From Sitta carolinensis (lineage: Eukaryota; Chordata; Aves; Passeriformes; Sittidae): a stretch of DNA of 64,000 nt. Under the pieces are notes generated by a model. That model searched no databases, was not told the DNA's origin, and saw only the letters and a list, made by a program, of their open reading frames with translations. The translations under genes were made by a program, and so were the position numbers. This document shows positions 36,040 to 64,000 of this stretch, piece by piece (position 1 is the stretch's first letter; each line of letters begins with the position of its first letter). The DNA is taken from assembly GCA_032173965.1 (NCBI GenBank), contig CM063284.1, positions 129,541,625-129,605,624 on the forward strand. Reading direction: 5' to 3'.

Positions 36040-39000
36040 GTGGATATTTTATGTAGTTGATGTTTATTATATTAGTTGATATGCTATACATAATTCAAAT
36101 TTCATGTGTTTAGCTACACAATTCAGTTACTGGTTCCATCAAACACAGAAGAAATTACACATTTTGAGTGTAATTTCTTAACCTGTTTGGAGATAGAGGT
36201 TATATGTGTTAATATTTTAAGTCGGAAAGCTGCTACCACACTGTTCAACTCCAGCTTTAGTTTTGTGACTGGGAAAACAATTTTGTTATAACAAAATCTT
36301 CTTTCAGTTACAGAAATAAACCAAGAAGTGCATTTATAATAATTTTTGTCCGCTGATGCAAAGTATGCAATGCATACCTGTTTGACATGTGAAAGAATAG
36401 GTTTTGCCAAAAATTAATGCAATGAAAATAAGTGAAAAGTTCATAATTTGGGCTTCTGTTTTAAACCCATAAAATAATTTTACACCAGCATTACATACCA
36501 TTGACATTGAATTACTGCTGGCAAGAGCAAAACTTTTAAAAGTATCTATGTAATTTATTCACATCTATTTCAGCAACTAAGGCACTTCAATAAATATCTG
36601 TATCACATAAGAGTTCTGGTGATCATCACTTTACCATTTCACATGCAATGAAGTAGTCCATCTCCAAAACAGATGGCTAGCTTCATAACAATTTCAGGTT
36701 TTCATATAATATACATAGATACAAACAAAAGTATTTGTGTACTATGCCTTGAGGAATCTATTTGGAAAAAAAAGACAGTTCTGTTTAGATTAATTGCCTT
36801 CTAAAAGATTATGCAGTTCACAATCATAAAATTCATTCTCCCTACATCACAAAAAAAAGTCAACTTCAGGAATCACAGAAAAACTTCCAGAAAAGAAGTA
36901 GAGAGTTGAGCAACTTCATCCTGCATGTGTGATGTCTTAACTTTGCAAGTTGCACAGAAATTGTGACTTCAAAACTACAGATGAAAAATCCCTGATGAAA
37001 ATATTTTACAGCCAGAATAACAATTTAGGATGTTAGTAAAGAATTAAATATTACCTAAAGATACATCTGTGAATAATTTTCTCATGGTACAAGTGCATAC
37101 TGCAAGACTGACTTGCAGTTATTCCATTCACTCATTTGTATTTTTTATTACTGGCACCAAGATGATGCAGGCTTCTATCCATTCTTGCCTAGACTATTTT
37201 GCCTCTCTGCTGAACACACTGGCACATTCCTTTGGGATTAGGGGTACTCATCAGACTGTCCCGATTAGACCTTCCCTAAATGCCTCAAGCTGCTTTCATA
37301 GGTCATCACTATTTCTAGTTTTGACAACAGAAACCGTTCTCTTTTACATCAGAATTTTTTGGATTCAAAACAAAAGCAACTTCAGAGAAGGCATAACTAA
37401 GGAAACTTGCCATGTTTTATATCAGTATCACAAACTGTAGCATTTCATTTCTTACTCCTTACTATATGGATGGTACTTAAAAGGAAGAATGCTATTTCAA
37501 GCCATGTAATTATAGAAAATTATTTGTCCTTTGTACTGGAAATACAGTGCCTCCAAACCACTAAACATCTAATGTTATAAAACCTTATTATCAGGAAATG
37601 CTGTCATCACACCATGCACCTGTACCATCTATTCAGGCAGAATCAGAATATAATGCCCAGTCTGGAGAAGGCAGGGGGATCAGAGGCAAACAGACACACA
37701 GACCCAAAATGCTAACCAGATAACAGCTATAAACTAAGAACCAACCATCCTATTAGCTTTATTTTTTAACTGACAGGCTGGCATCTCTTCCCAAGTTTCC
37801 TACACTTCAGTACATCTGTACATCCTTTAAGATACAGCTCTTTTTAGACCTTGTGAAAACAAATTTTGGTCTATCAATCAAAAGTTTCAGATTAACCTAA
37901 AATTCTAACCATAAACTCTAATCTGGCTTTAAATTAAATACAAATCAACTACAGGCAAACAAAAGACCATTTTGTAATGCCTTAATTATGATCTCTGTCA
38001 TTACAAGCTTTATGATACTTTTTGTATGTTCACTACAGAGGAAAAAAAAGTTTACAATCTGAAAAACTTACCAGCAATTACTCTTACCTTTTCTAAAAAC
38101 AGATACTGTTTTTTCTTAAATATAAACTCACACTTTACTGTAAAACCACCTACTAAACTCTTACCTTTCAAGCCTCCAAGTCTGAAATCTCCTATTGTGT
38201 AGTAACTAGAAGCGTTTTAAAATCAACAAAATCTAAAACTGATTAACTGGAGAAGTTAGTTGTATTCACATTTTCAACACAGCTTAGTAGTAAAGATACT
38301 AGCTTACAAAAATAGTCACAATGAAGTTTTCAAGGTGATTGTCAGAGTTATTTTGAGGATTCTCGTGTCTTTTATTTTCCCTGCAACATCTGCTCCTTAA
38401 TCTCTTTTACATTAGCAATTAAATAAAGCACAAAATTGTTGGGTTTTAAAAGTCAAAATTCAAAACTGTATGGTTCTGAAGCTTGGCCATTACGTTTCTT
38501 TACTCAGAGGAATCTACATCTATAGCCTTGCATTATCATCTGAAAAGCTTATTTCTTGGCACTTAAAACACAGAACAAATAATATGCAGAACAAATAAAG
38601 CTACACTAACCTTTTAAATATTACAGGACAAAGAAGTCTGTTCGTTTTGTTTGCTCATACCAAACAACTGGCATGGAAGTTCTGCAATCACGATGATGAC
38701 CTCACATAAAGTAATTAATGTTTGACCACCAATGAGGGGGGGATCAGTCACTGGAAAGGTTGCCCAGACAGCACTGTCCTTACCTGTATTAAACATGCAA
38801 TGGACAAGGCCTTGAGTAGCCCATTCTAGCCAAAACTTGCTTTGAGAAGGAGATTGGCATAGAGACTGCCCTACTTCATGAATTTAGGAATTCTGGGTAT
38901 TGAACAAGCAAAGGTTATAAGTTTTCACTGCCAAGCTGCAACTTTGTTGTCTCAGTTTGAGGGGACTAAGACTTAATCCTTTGGTAGTACTAGAGATACT

Positions 39001-39590
39001 ACCTTGCACAGTTGCAATGTGAACAAAAGTCCTAGTCCGCACAATCAGAGTTTCCTACTAAGCCTTAATTATGAAGACACAACTTTTCCAAACTACCTTT
39101 TATTGCTTCCTAAAATTTAAATATGCTGGTAACAAACCAATGAAAACAACATGTTCTAAATGCTGACATAAGCATTTATTTTATTACGTAAGAAAACAAG
39201 ATAGTTGGTTGTCAGCTTGGTTGCCAGTGACAGATGTTAGTTAAAACTAATTGGAGATAGACCTGGAATGCATCCAGACATCATTTGCCAGTTAGTATTC
39301 ATATTACGCACCATGTGAAGATAAAACCACTGAAGTAAGAATTGATCTAATTCCAGCATTCATCTTCTGCCTCAAGGTACTACAGTGAGTGAGAAAAAAG
39401 CCTAAATGATGAATACAGGCTGTGCAGTCTCTGTAAACTACCCATCCTTTGCTGTGTTGACAAACTACCAGTTCACTCTTTCCAGAAAAAGCAGCCAGCA
39501 TCATTCTCACAAAGACCCAAATCTGATGAGCGTAACAATTGAGGTCATTAAGCTATACAAGTTTTAAATATAAGACACACATTTAAATGG
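36040..39590. other. Convergent intergenic spacer between CIBAR1 and RBM12B
   Basis: AT-rich DNA with no convincing gene. It may hold longer 3' UTR forms of either gene. A short stretch near 38730-38765 resembles a CR1 segment (TCACTGGAAAGGTTGCCCAG) but is too short to call. Confidence 0.5.
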
Positions 39591-39600
39591 CAGTTTCCTT

Positions 39601-39606
39601 TTTATT
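39601..39606 (-). terminator. RBM12B: Candidate RBM12B poly(A) signal
   Basis: TTTATT on the + strand is AATAAA on the - strand, 490 bases beyond the RBM12B stop. A nearer copy is at 39845-39850. I cannot tell which is used. Confidence 0.45.
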
Positions 39607-39844
39607 TTAAAAAAAGTTGTAAAGCCAGCTAATGAGAACAGGAAGCTCTTAAACAGGAATGCCTGCAAACACATGAAACCGAATAAAACCTGAAAAATTT
39701 ACACAAAATGAAACGAAAAAAAATCAGTAATTTTTAAAATGTTATTAAGCTAACCTCAGTAAGAAGTGTCATTTACTAATGCAGTAGCACTGAAAATCTT
39801 CTATTTGAACCATTTTGTGTGGTCAGTCAACCAGCACTTACGTT

Positions 39845-39850
39845 TTTATT
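39845..39850 (-). terminator. RBM12B: Candidate proximal RBM12B poly(A) signal
   Basis: AATAAA on the - strand, about 246 bases after the stop codon. Confidence 0.4.
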
Positions 39851-40095
39851 TGATGCAAAGACATAAGACTGGAATTAATCTAAAAAAAACCCCAAAACAT
39901 TACAACTCCATCCTTTTATACCGTGATGTATGACATTTATGTCCTACAGGTATTTCAACCAAAAGCTAAACAACTGAACTGGGTATTATTTACAACCGTT
40001 GATGGAAACTGTTTTGCATCTTCCAGTAATTAAAAGTCAAAATAACTGTCAATACTGTCAACCTAGAATGTGTTATTAGAGCATCTTTTCCTCCT

Positions 40096-42189
40096 TTACA
40101 GCAAACTCAACTTAACTTTCCGTGGACCAATGGGCCTATCATTCAATTCATTAATAGCAGCCATAGCTTCCTCATAGTTTGTCATAGCAACGATGGCATC
40201 ACCAGAAGGTAATCCTTGTTCATTGTACTGCACAGAAACTGACTCCGGTATCACTCTATAGCCATAGAAAAAATCCAGAATCTCATTAGGAGTAGCTTTA
40301 AAAGGTAAATTTTTCAATAGAATAGGAACAACACGTTCAGAACCGCCACTGAAATTTGGATCTGGCATAAATCTTCCTTCAGGAAAATTTCCCATTTTAT
40401 TATTCCCAAACTCAATTCTGCCAAAAGGTTCACTGTCACCACCAAAATCCATGAGGGGTGGTGGACCCCTAAAATCCTTAGGAGGGCACATGAAGTCCTC
40501 AGGGGGATGTCTAAATTCAGAATGGTGCCTGAAGTTCCCAGGGGGACCAAATGAATGCATGGGTGGCCCTTGTGGTGGCCCAGATGGTGAACCAACTGGA
40601 CGGGAGAGGTCACTTCTGTCATACGGATGTGAATGACCGTGCATTTCATTTGGTGCAGATAATGGTGCAGCTACACCAAACTTCTGCATCTGATCTTGAG
40701 ATATAAGTCTTATTAATACTTCTGTTCCCAAAAATGTTTGACGATTTAAATTTTCTGCTTTCATAGCTTGTTCTTCAGATTTAAACTTCACTAGGGCTTC
40801 TCCCAGTCCAACTCCTTTTTCATCATAGAGCAAGTAAATATCATCTTCGCCAATATCAAATCTTGCAAAGAACTTCTGCACTTCAATTTTTGACACATCA
40901 AATGGAAAATTCCTTACATAAACACAAGTCTTAGGGCTGGAATGACCTTCCGGTAACTTTTTTCTGATATGGCCTGTCCAAGATGATCTCTGTCCAGTGA
41001 TCTTTTCCTCTCACAAGAGTCAATTATTTTCAACATTGACTTTCTTGAAATTGGAAAAATGTACACAGGACGATTGAGAAGAACCTTTCTATGACATTCC
41101 AAAGCAGCCTGATATTCTCTCTCATTCCTTAACACCACAAAAGCATCTCTAGTCCTTTTCTGATGCTTATCTGTTAGAATCTTAATCTGTTTGCTGTGTA
41201 TATCCAGATCAGGAAAAAAATCTCTCAAATCTCTCTTCTCCACATTAAAAGATAGATTTCTTAAGTGTATGTAATACTCCTGGCTGGGAGATGAACGAGA
41301 ATGTGTTCTTTGTCTCCTTGGTGATCGTGAACGAGAATGCTTCCTTGTATGCATGTATCCTGAACTTCTTGGAGAATGGTCTTCAAACAAAAAGTGATCC
41401 ATTTCATCTGGCATGTCTATCCTCCCACCACATTCAATCCACCGTTCCTCTGTAGTTGGACTAATTTCTATAAACCTCTGACCCATGTATTGTCTGTGAC
41501 GTTTAAGTCCTTCTAAGGCATCACCAGGCGTAGCACATTTTACCAAGCAATCACCATTGTTTAAACCATTGCGGTGCTTTATCAGAATCACTCCATCCAC
41601 ACGTATCCCGAGAGAAAAGCACGTACTTCAACTTCTGTTGCAGAGTAAGGTATACCACGTAGAAATAAGTAAAGATCATCTGGGTTAAATGGGTGAGAAT
41701 CCTTTCTTAAATGATAGTTTGACTTTGGTATACCCATATCACTGTATCTTGTGCCATTGGTATGGAAACCAGCCTCCAGGCGATTTGGTGGCCCATAACT
41801 AGGTTTTCTTATTCCTTTTGGAGAAGCTGTAACTAAATGTGGTATATCTCCAACACTTGATGTACTAGAACCATTAGTACCTGTTCTTCTAGAGCCAGAC
41901 ATTTCTCGTCCCCCACGGTCAAATCGTTTCCGGCTCATTTCTATGGTATTCTGCATCTCTGCCTTGCTGCTGAGAAAGAGCTCTATGCGCGAGTCCTTGA
42001 TAAACCCTCCCGAACAGCTCATGGCACGCCGTGCATCTTCATCTGTTGCAAATATAATAAAAGCCTCCCAATCTCTCCTCCAATAATATGCACACCTCCA
42101 TCAGGAATATTCAATCCCAAGAAGAAACGACGAATATCTGGAGGACCCGCAACAACAGGAAGCCCCTGTAAACGGATGACTACAGCCAT
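40096..42189 (-). CDS. RBM12B: RNA-binding motif protein 12B, single coding exon with three frameshifts in this sequence
   Basis: A nuclear hnRNP F/H-like protein with five RRMs, read from ATG 42187-42189 (MAVVIRLQGLP) to TAA 40096-40098. Approximate domains, allowing for the lost bases: RRM1 3-75, RRM2 173-245, an Arg-Ser-rich stretch 281-305, RRM3 306-380, RRM4 422-496, a Pro-rich DFR-containing linker, and RRM5 at 620-698 ending KVKLSLL. Three single G losses break the frame: at 42067-42069 (in RRM1), 41607-41609 (in RRM2) and 40946-40947 (just before RRM4). Each time the protein resumes at once in the next frame, so the segments 42189-42068, 42066-41608, 41606-40947 and 40945-40096 together cover the whole protein of about 698 residues. 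It is shorter than the human protein (about 1000 residues) because the DFR-type repeat linker is small. RNA targets are poorly known. Confidence 0.93.
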
Positions 42190-42217
42190 GCTGAGCTCAA
42201 CCCACAGCAAAAATCAC
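42190..42217 (-). other. RBM12B: RBM12B 5' UTR part of the coding exon
   Basis: On the - strand a good acceptor (TTTTTGTCTGCAG, ending at 42218) lies 28 bases upstream of the ATG. The gene thus appears to have one intron-free coding exon preceded by an untranslated exon, as in mammals. Confidence 0.65.
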
Positions 42218-45200
42218 CTGCAGACAAAAAGGTACACATGATAGCACGTCTTTAGTACTCAGCTATTACAGTATCTTATCACTTAAGAAGCTAGAGCCTT
42301 TTTAATGAATGCCCTTGTCTCATCAAGGGAGAAGGTATCAAAAAAACCACAAGTTCACAAGAACAAGATTAAAACACAATACACTGAATGTTGATTAGTC
42401 AGAACAATTAGCTACTCCACCGGCACACGTGCACAAATCTGTCAATATTCCCTACCCTAAGGGCAACAAAATCCACCTAAGTCACTCCTCACCATCCACA
42501 ATACCTAAAGAATACCTCCAAGTCTTTCATGGCATAGTTACTGTATGCCAGAGATCTCTGCCCACTCCTAAGGAACAAAAAAGTCCAGTTTACTTTTGAA
42601 CAGTACACTAACTGATAAAAGGAGAAAGGAAAAAGAAAAACTATGTCACTGGAAAATGAAGTAATTCACAAACAGTGGATGACTTTACTGCTTTGACAAG
42701 TTGCTCTACCCAGTGATCAGTTCTGTTCAATAACGTATGTTTTCTCAGCATTCAAAAATGTTGTCTCTTTGGCGTAGTCAGAGTATTAACTGCAGCGGCC
42801 ACAAGCATATCCTAGTTGCCAGCCACAAGTCTGTGAGGAAAAAAGGCTGCGTATGATCTTGTCACAATACTCAGTGAGAAGTGTTAAGCTTTTGGCAGCT
42901 TACCTGTTTCTGCTTTGGAGACCTGATAAATTCTGTAAAATCAACTTAACTGTGGAAAGAAAACGAAACATAATTAATGGCTGATACCTGTACTTTGCTT
43001 TACGCACTGTGCTACACTGCTGCATCCCATCCATAGCAGTGGCTAATACTAAAGCCAAGCATGTTATGAACCCATGTGAAGAACTCCTTCCATGTTCCAA
43101 GATGCCATGCACTGCATCTTTCTGTTTCCATTTTAGAAGCAAAAGAAATTCAAAATTTAAGTTGACGTCTGGAAACGATGAGAATACGATGAGATTACTT
43201 GGTCATCAATTGTGCCACAATGAACTGTTGCAGTGAAACAGACTGACGGTGAATCGAGGGAACAGTTCTCTGCTCAGTTCTTGAAAGGTGCTTAGGTCCA
43301 TCTCAGGATTACACGACATGTCCATTCTTCTCAAATCCACCTGGTTTCAAACTTCACAATGAGAGTATGCTACTCACCAGTCCAGCACTGCACTTAACAT
43401 GCACAGTGAAGACCATCAAATGAAAGAGCAGAAATATCCAACAAGAACAAACTTCAAGAAGTACCTGAATTTACAAAGCAAACTTTAATATTTTCCCTAT
43501 ATCCTTACTCTTCTGCCTTTCAAACATAAGAACAAGAAAAGTTTGAATATATTGACTTAACATACCCTGATTTTCAACATTTTCTAACATTACACAATAA
43601 ATAGCACAATACTCTCAGAACAAACAAGCCTCTGTAGCAAATTACTGCATTCCTTTAAAACACACAAAAAAGCCCAACACTGAGCATCTGAAAACACTCC
43701 TCCTACAAACCCTGCTCTATAAAAGCACTAGATCCTGATGACAAATTATCTATCAAAAACCATAACTGTCACTCCACCTGACCTTAGCGAAACCAGAGCA
43801 AAGCCCAAATTCTGTCACTAACAGACTCCATGTCACTTCTGCACCAGTACTCTAAACACAACAAACTGAAAACAACTGCCCATTTAGAAACTTCACTACA
43901 GAGCATCTGTTCTCTGCACTTTTGTTGTGAGTCAACCCCAGCCAACAGCCAAGCATCTACACAGCCGATTGTTCGCTCCTTTTCCCCATCAGCGGGATGG
44001 ATAAGAACAAAGTCGAGATAAAGACAGCTTCATCAGTGGAAAGAAAAACACAAAACAAAGAAAATCACTCACCACCTCCCACAAGCTGACTGATATCCAG
44101 CCCTCCTCCAAATAACAACTATCTTGGGAGCCAAAAAAAAATCCCCCCAAAGAAACCAAAGCCATCAAAACACTTCTTCCTCTCCCTTAGTTTTTGTTGC
44201 CCAGCATGATGTTACATGTCTCAGAATATCCCTTTGGTGAGTCTGGGTCAGCTGTCCCAGCCATGTTCCCTCCCAGCTTCTCACCTACTCTGAGCACACT
44301 CACTGGAGGAACAGAGTAGGGAAAACAGATAAAGCCTTGATACTGTGCAAGTGCTGTTCAGCCACGGCCAAAACACCGATGTGTTGTCAACATTCTTTTA
44401 GCCACAAATCCACACTGAACTGTATGGGCTGCTGTGAAGAACGTTAACTCAATCCCAGCCAGACCCAGAACACTTTACAACGTGTCTTCTCAACAGATGC
44501 AATGGCAGTGCCAGAAAGCATGGAGAATTCAAAGGCAGAAGTTTCACACAGCACCTCCGTGTCTTGAAAAAGCAAATCCGCTGCCCTGCTACTTCATGAT
44601 GTATTTAATCTGTAGTACTTCTGGATTCACAACTCCGCTTTTCTTATCCCAATTTTTAAACATCATTCACAACAGCTCTCCTCCATAATTCTTCAGTGAT
44701 AAACAGCAAGTTCTCCACGATGCACAAGGGATACAATACACAACCTTCAGTGGTGAAAACCAGACACAGTGATTCCAGATCATAATGTGGTCTCTAAGAA
44801 GTCCATAAACAAATGCAAGTTCAAATAATAGCTCTTACTGTGTAGTAAACAATCACATATGGGTAGAAAGCATAGACAAGCCATCCAACAATTTAAAATG
44901 CATAACCAAAAGAGTTGACTTGTCATGAAAAGTAAGAGCAATTCATTAACTGAAAAGGACTTCAGAGAGTGAGGATTTGGAGAATAAACAACTTCATGCC
45001 ACGAAGCACAGAAGTGTACACAGTTTTATGAAATTTTATATATGAGCAAAATCGGCTAGAAAACAGTACAATACCTATTCCTCCACAGCCTCGGGAAATT
45101 CCAAACATTAAAGACATTAAAATAATCCACAACTTGTAAACAGAGTAGGAAACTAAGTCTACACTAGACTAGTATTTTTATCACAACACTGAAAGATTAC

Positions 45201-45350
45201 ACAGACTGCAAGCTAGAAAGAACACCTCGACTACGAAACTGGACCAGTATAGCATAACCAGCGTAACAGGGGAAGGTTTCTTATTCTGTTCTTCAAAATA
45301 AACCTTAACAGAGGAAGCAGGCTGCTGCGAATAGCAGTTTTCACAGTGCT
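42218..45350 (-). other. RBM12B: RBM12B 5' untranslated intron
   Basis: This runs between the coding exon and the CpG-island promoter. It holds a solo LTR at 43923-44472 and no other recognised element. Extra untranslated exons may exist but cannot be placed. Confidence 0.5.
43923..44472 (-). mobile_element. Solo LTR of an avian endogenous retrovirus (-)
   Basis: A 550-bp block starts TGTTG and ends AACA. It is flanked by the direct repeat CTTT at 43919-43922 and 44473-44476. The match extends to CACTTT on both sides, but the right-hand CA is also the LTR terminus. On the - strand it starts TGTTCTGGGTCTGGCTGGGA and ends GACTCACAACA, matching from memory a widespread avian LTR family. No internal viral genes remain. 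It lies in the RBM12B intron in the same orientation as that gene. Confidence 0.8.
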
Positions 45351-45359
45351 GAAGGAAAA

Positions 45360-46060
45360 CATGAGTGAGCTCTGCAGCTGGGCCCGCTACACGGTCGAAT
45401 GCAGCACGGAACAGCTTCCGAGCAAGTCGCCCCGCCGGCACCAGCGCTGCTGGAGGGACCCGCCGCGGGCGGCAGGGCAGGGAACGGGCGGGGGGGACGG
45501 GGCGAGGGGAGGCCGCCAGAGCCGCCGGTGCTCCGCCCCCACGAAGACGCCCGTCTGCTTCCCGACACCGGGACAGCCTGAAGGAGGCACTGGGAGCGGG
45601 GAAGGGGGATGGGAAGCCCAGGGACACGAGGAGGCCGAGGCACGGAGCGGCCGCGCAGCGGTTCCGCGAGGGTCAGGCAACAGAGAACCGGCAAATTCCG
45701 CGCCGCCCTCGGCCACACGCCGTACCCCGGAGAGGCGTGCTCTGTCCCTCACGCCATCCATCCACGCACCCACCGGACACGTCGCTCGGACGGGCCCCGC
45801 AGCTCCCGGCACGGCTCCGCCAAGATGGCGCCGCCTCCACTGCCCCCCTCAACGCTGAAGGGAAGCGGCGCTGCGCGAGCCTGCGCGCGCACCCTCCGGG
45901 AGGGGCGCGAGACGCCGCGCGCTCTGACCCCGCCTCCCCGCGGGGGCCGCGCGGGCGCGAGCCACGGCACAGGCAGCGCGCATGCGCTCTCTGTCCCAGA
46001 GACGGGCGTGCGGGGGTCGTCTCGGTAGATCTGAGGAGCTGTGTAACAACAGACCTGCTT
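45360..46060 (-). promoter_or_regulatory. RBM12B: RBM12B CpG-island promoter
   Basis: A dense CpG block upstream of RBM12B on the - strand and about 1.4 kb from the TMEM67 island. The long open frames in it, on both strands, are by-products of high GC. The exact start site and first donor could not be fixed; GTGAGG (-) near 45752 and GTGAGC (-) near 46206 are candidates. Confidence 0.7.
45821..45834 (+). promoter_or_regulatory. YY1-like motif in RBM12B promoter
   Basis: CAAGATGGCGCCGC matches the AANATGGCG core of the YY1 site often found just downstream of start sites in CpG promoters. It may mark the start region. Binding is inferred. Confidence 0.5.
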
Positions 46061-46861
46061 GATTACAGACGGGCTTAGCGCTATACCTGCCCCGGGGTAG
46101 GGCTGTGTATAGAGATCGGCCACACGGAGAGCGAGCCGCGCTCTGCGCTGTCCTCAGGCTCATTCCCGTCGGTGCCGGCCCATGCCGAGCCTCAGGCACG
46201 GCTCACCGCTGCTTTTCCAACCCCTCGGCACGATTTCTAACGGAGCTCTGGGCTGGCTCAGTCTCTGGGTTGTGAGAGGAAAGGGAGGCAGGCATGGGAG
46301 AATGGCAGAGAAGTAAAGGTTCGAGATTAAGTAAAGGGAAAGGCAGAGGCAGAGTACTTCGGTTGTGCAAGCGAGCTATATTTATCCTAATGTTTATCCT
46401 ACCTGCCTTCTCTGTATTTACATGTTCTCCCCTGTCTTTCTATGCATGCTCGGTACTTGTCTGTTTCATTTTACATAGGAAAAAAATCCTGTACTATTTA
46501 TGGTAGATTCACCTAGCAATGTTGCCGACTTTTAGTGTTGTCTCAACACAGAGAGAGTCTTGTTTAGAAAACGACTCTCTTCTGTGAGGGGTACAAGGTG
46601 GAGGCTGCCACAGATCAAACACATCGGTAAAAACTTATATCTTTACACAGTCAAATTTACATGAGCTTGAGCCTGCGGACAGATAATTCGAATTGAAAAC
46701 ATCAACTTAACCTTTTAACAGTTGTTGAGCCAACAAAATAAATCCAGTCAGATTAAAGCATGCTAATGTCGAAAATAGTAATAGGCAATTAGCATGCAGA
46801 AGAGGGACAGTGAGAAATAACTAAAATCCAGGACGTGGTGTCTTGCAAAGTTTTGATAACA
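46061..46861. other. Spacer between the RBM12B and TMEM67 promoters
   Basis: G+C falls away from the RBM12B island to ordinary DNA. No gene or nameable repeat was seen. Confidence 0.5.
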
Positions 46862-47118
46862 TCTGAGACAATGAGACAAAAGGCATCATGCGGAAACATG
46901 TACAGAAAGTTCCACCTAAGCATGAAGAACTTTACTGTGCGGTTGCACTGGAACAGGCTTCCCAGAGAGGCTGAGGAGTCTCCCTCACTGGAGATGTTCA
47001 AGAACCGTCTGTTCGCAATCCTGTGCCATGTGCTCTGGGATGGCCCTGCTGAGCAGGGAGACTGGACCAGATGACCCGCTGTGCTCCATTCCAGCTTTGT
47101 CCATTCTGTGATTCTGCG
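46862..47118 (+). mobile_element. CR1 LINE 3' end (+)
   Basis: Diverged CR1 tail containing AAGTTCCACCTAAGCATGAA, TGGAACAGGCTTCCCAGAGA, CTGGACCAGATGACCCG and the terminal octamer-like repeat ATTCTGTGATTCTG. It ends about 260 bp upstream of the TMEM67 CpG island. Confidence 0.9.
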
Positions 47119-47474
47119 GAATGTGAACAAGAGCGTGACAAAGGTGTAAAAGGTAAAGGGGAGTAACTTTGGCTGAGCATCTATTGCTCTAGGCATTTTG
47201 TGTTTTTACGTTGTTACCACTTTCCTCTCTGGGGAAAAGTTACATTTGTGTGATACACTGTGCACCAGTTTTACAGACGAGGTACCGGAAAGTGCAAAAG
47301 GGCCTCGGTGTCCTCTCGTTTCTCGCTCCTGATCTCGCAAAAAACGAACAAAACTCTGTAGACGAAACACATAAACTCGGGCTGATGCCCCTCGCCCGGC
47401 CCGCCCCGCTCCCCCCGACGCTTCGCGTGCTGCGGTGACTGGCCCCCGGCGCTCGCCGTAGCGCGCAGCTCTGG

Positions 47475-47479
47475 CCAAT
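47475..47479 (+). promoter_or_regulatory. TMEM67: CCAAT box (NF-Y type)
   Basis: GGCCAATCGG fits the extended NF-Y consensus (CCAATCRG), 31 bases upstream of the TMEM67 ATG. Confidence 0.6.
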
Positions 47480-47509
47480 CGGCGCGCGCGGGCGGGGCGC
47501 GCGGTGGCC

Positions 47510-64000
<16,491 letters not shown>

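Noticed and set aside
40314..40649. 111-codon frame overlapping RBM12B in another frame
   Set aside because: It is a shadow of the conserved RBM12B frame, whose linker and RRM5 read through the same bases.
45181..46199. Many overlapping open frames of 60-237 codons on both strands
   Set aside because: They lie in a CpG island where stop codons are rare. Composition is Arg/Pro/Ala/Gly-rich in every frame and no domain is visible.

Overview
The window looks like nuclear DNA from a bird. It holds spliced vertebrate genes, CpG-island promoters, several CR1 LINE 3' ends and avian-type LTR fragments. The LTR families resemble ones common in neoavian birds, so I favour a neoavian species over chicken; that is a recognition from memory, not a search. 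Three protein genes are clear, in the order known from vertebrates (CIBAR1/FAM92A, RBM12B, TMEM67).

Layout. Bases 1-15.76 kb hold no recognisable gene, only LTR and CR1 debris and one unexplained open frame near 10.7-11.4 kb. CIBAR1 runs on the + strand from a CpG-island promoter at 16.3-16.6 kb through nine coding exons to a poly(A) signal at 36.0 kb. RBM12B lies on the - strand: one large coding exon at 40.1-42.2 kb, a 5' untranslated intron carrying a solo LTR, and a CpG-island promoter at 45.4-46.1 kb. CIBAR1 and RBM12B converge tail to tail. TMEM67 starts at 47.51 kb on the + strand, head to head with RBM12B, and its first 13 coding exons (459 codons, the extracellular part) fill the rest. 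The membrane segments lie beyond the window.

How they work together. CIBAR1 is a BAR-domain protein of the ciliary base and TMEM67 (meckelin) is a transition-zone membrane protein, so two ciliary genes flank an RNA-binding protein gene. Both ciliary promoters carry an RFX X-box-like 14-mer. Both also have the 3' end of a sense-strand CR1 element directly upstream.

Main points for a second look: (1) RBM12B is broken by three one-base losses, each in a short G run, with the protein otherwise intact; (2) CIBAR1 has a 6-nt in-frame microexon; (3) the last CIBAR1 exon has two acceptors 11 nt apart that read one purine repeat as either an acidic or a basic tail; (4) X-box-like motifs, one overlapping the TMEM67 start codon; (5) an open frame that may be an eroded reverse transcriptase. 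I found no tRNA, rRNA, CRISPR or prokaryote-like system.
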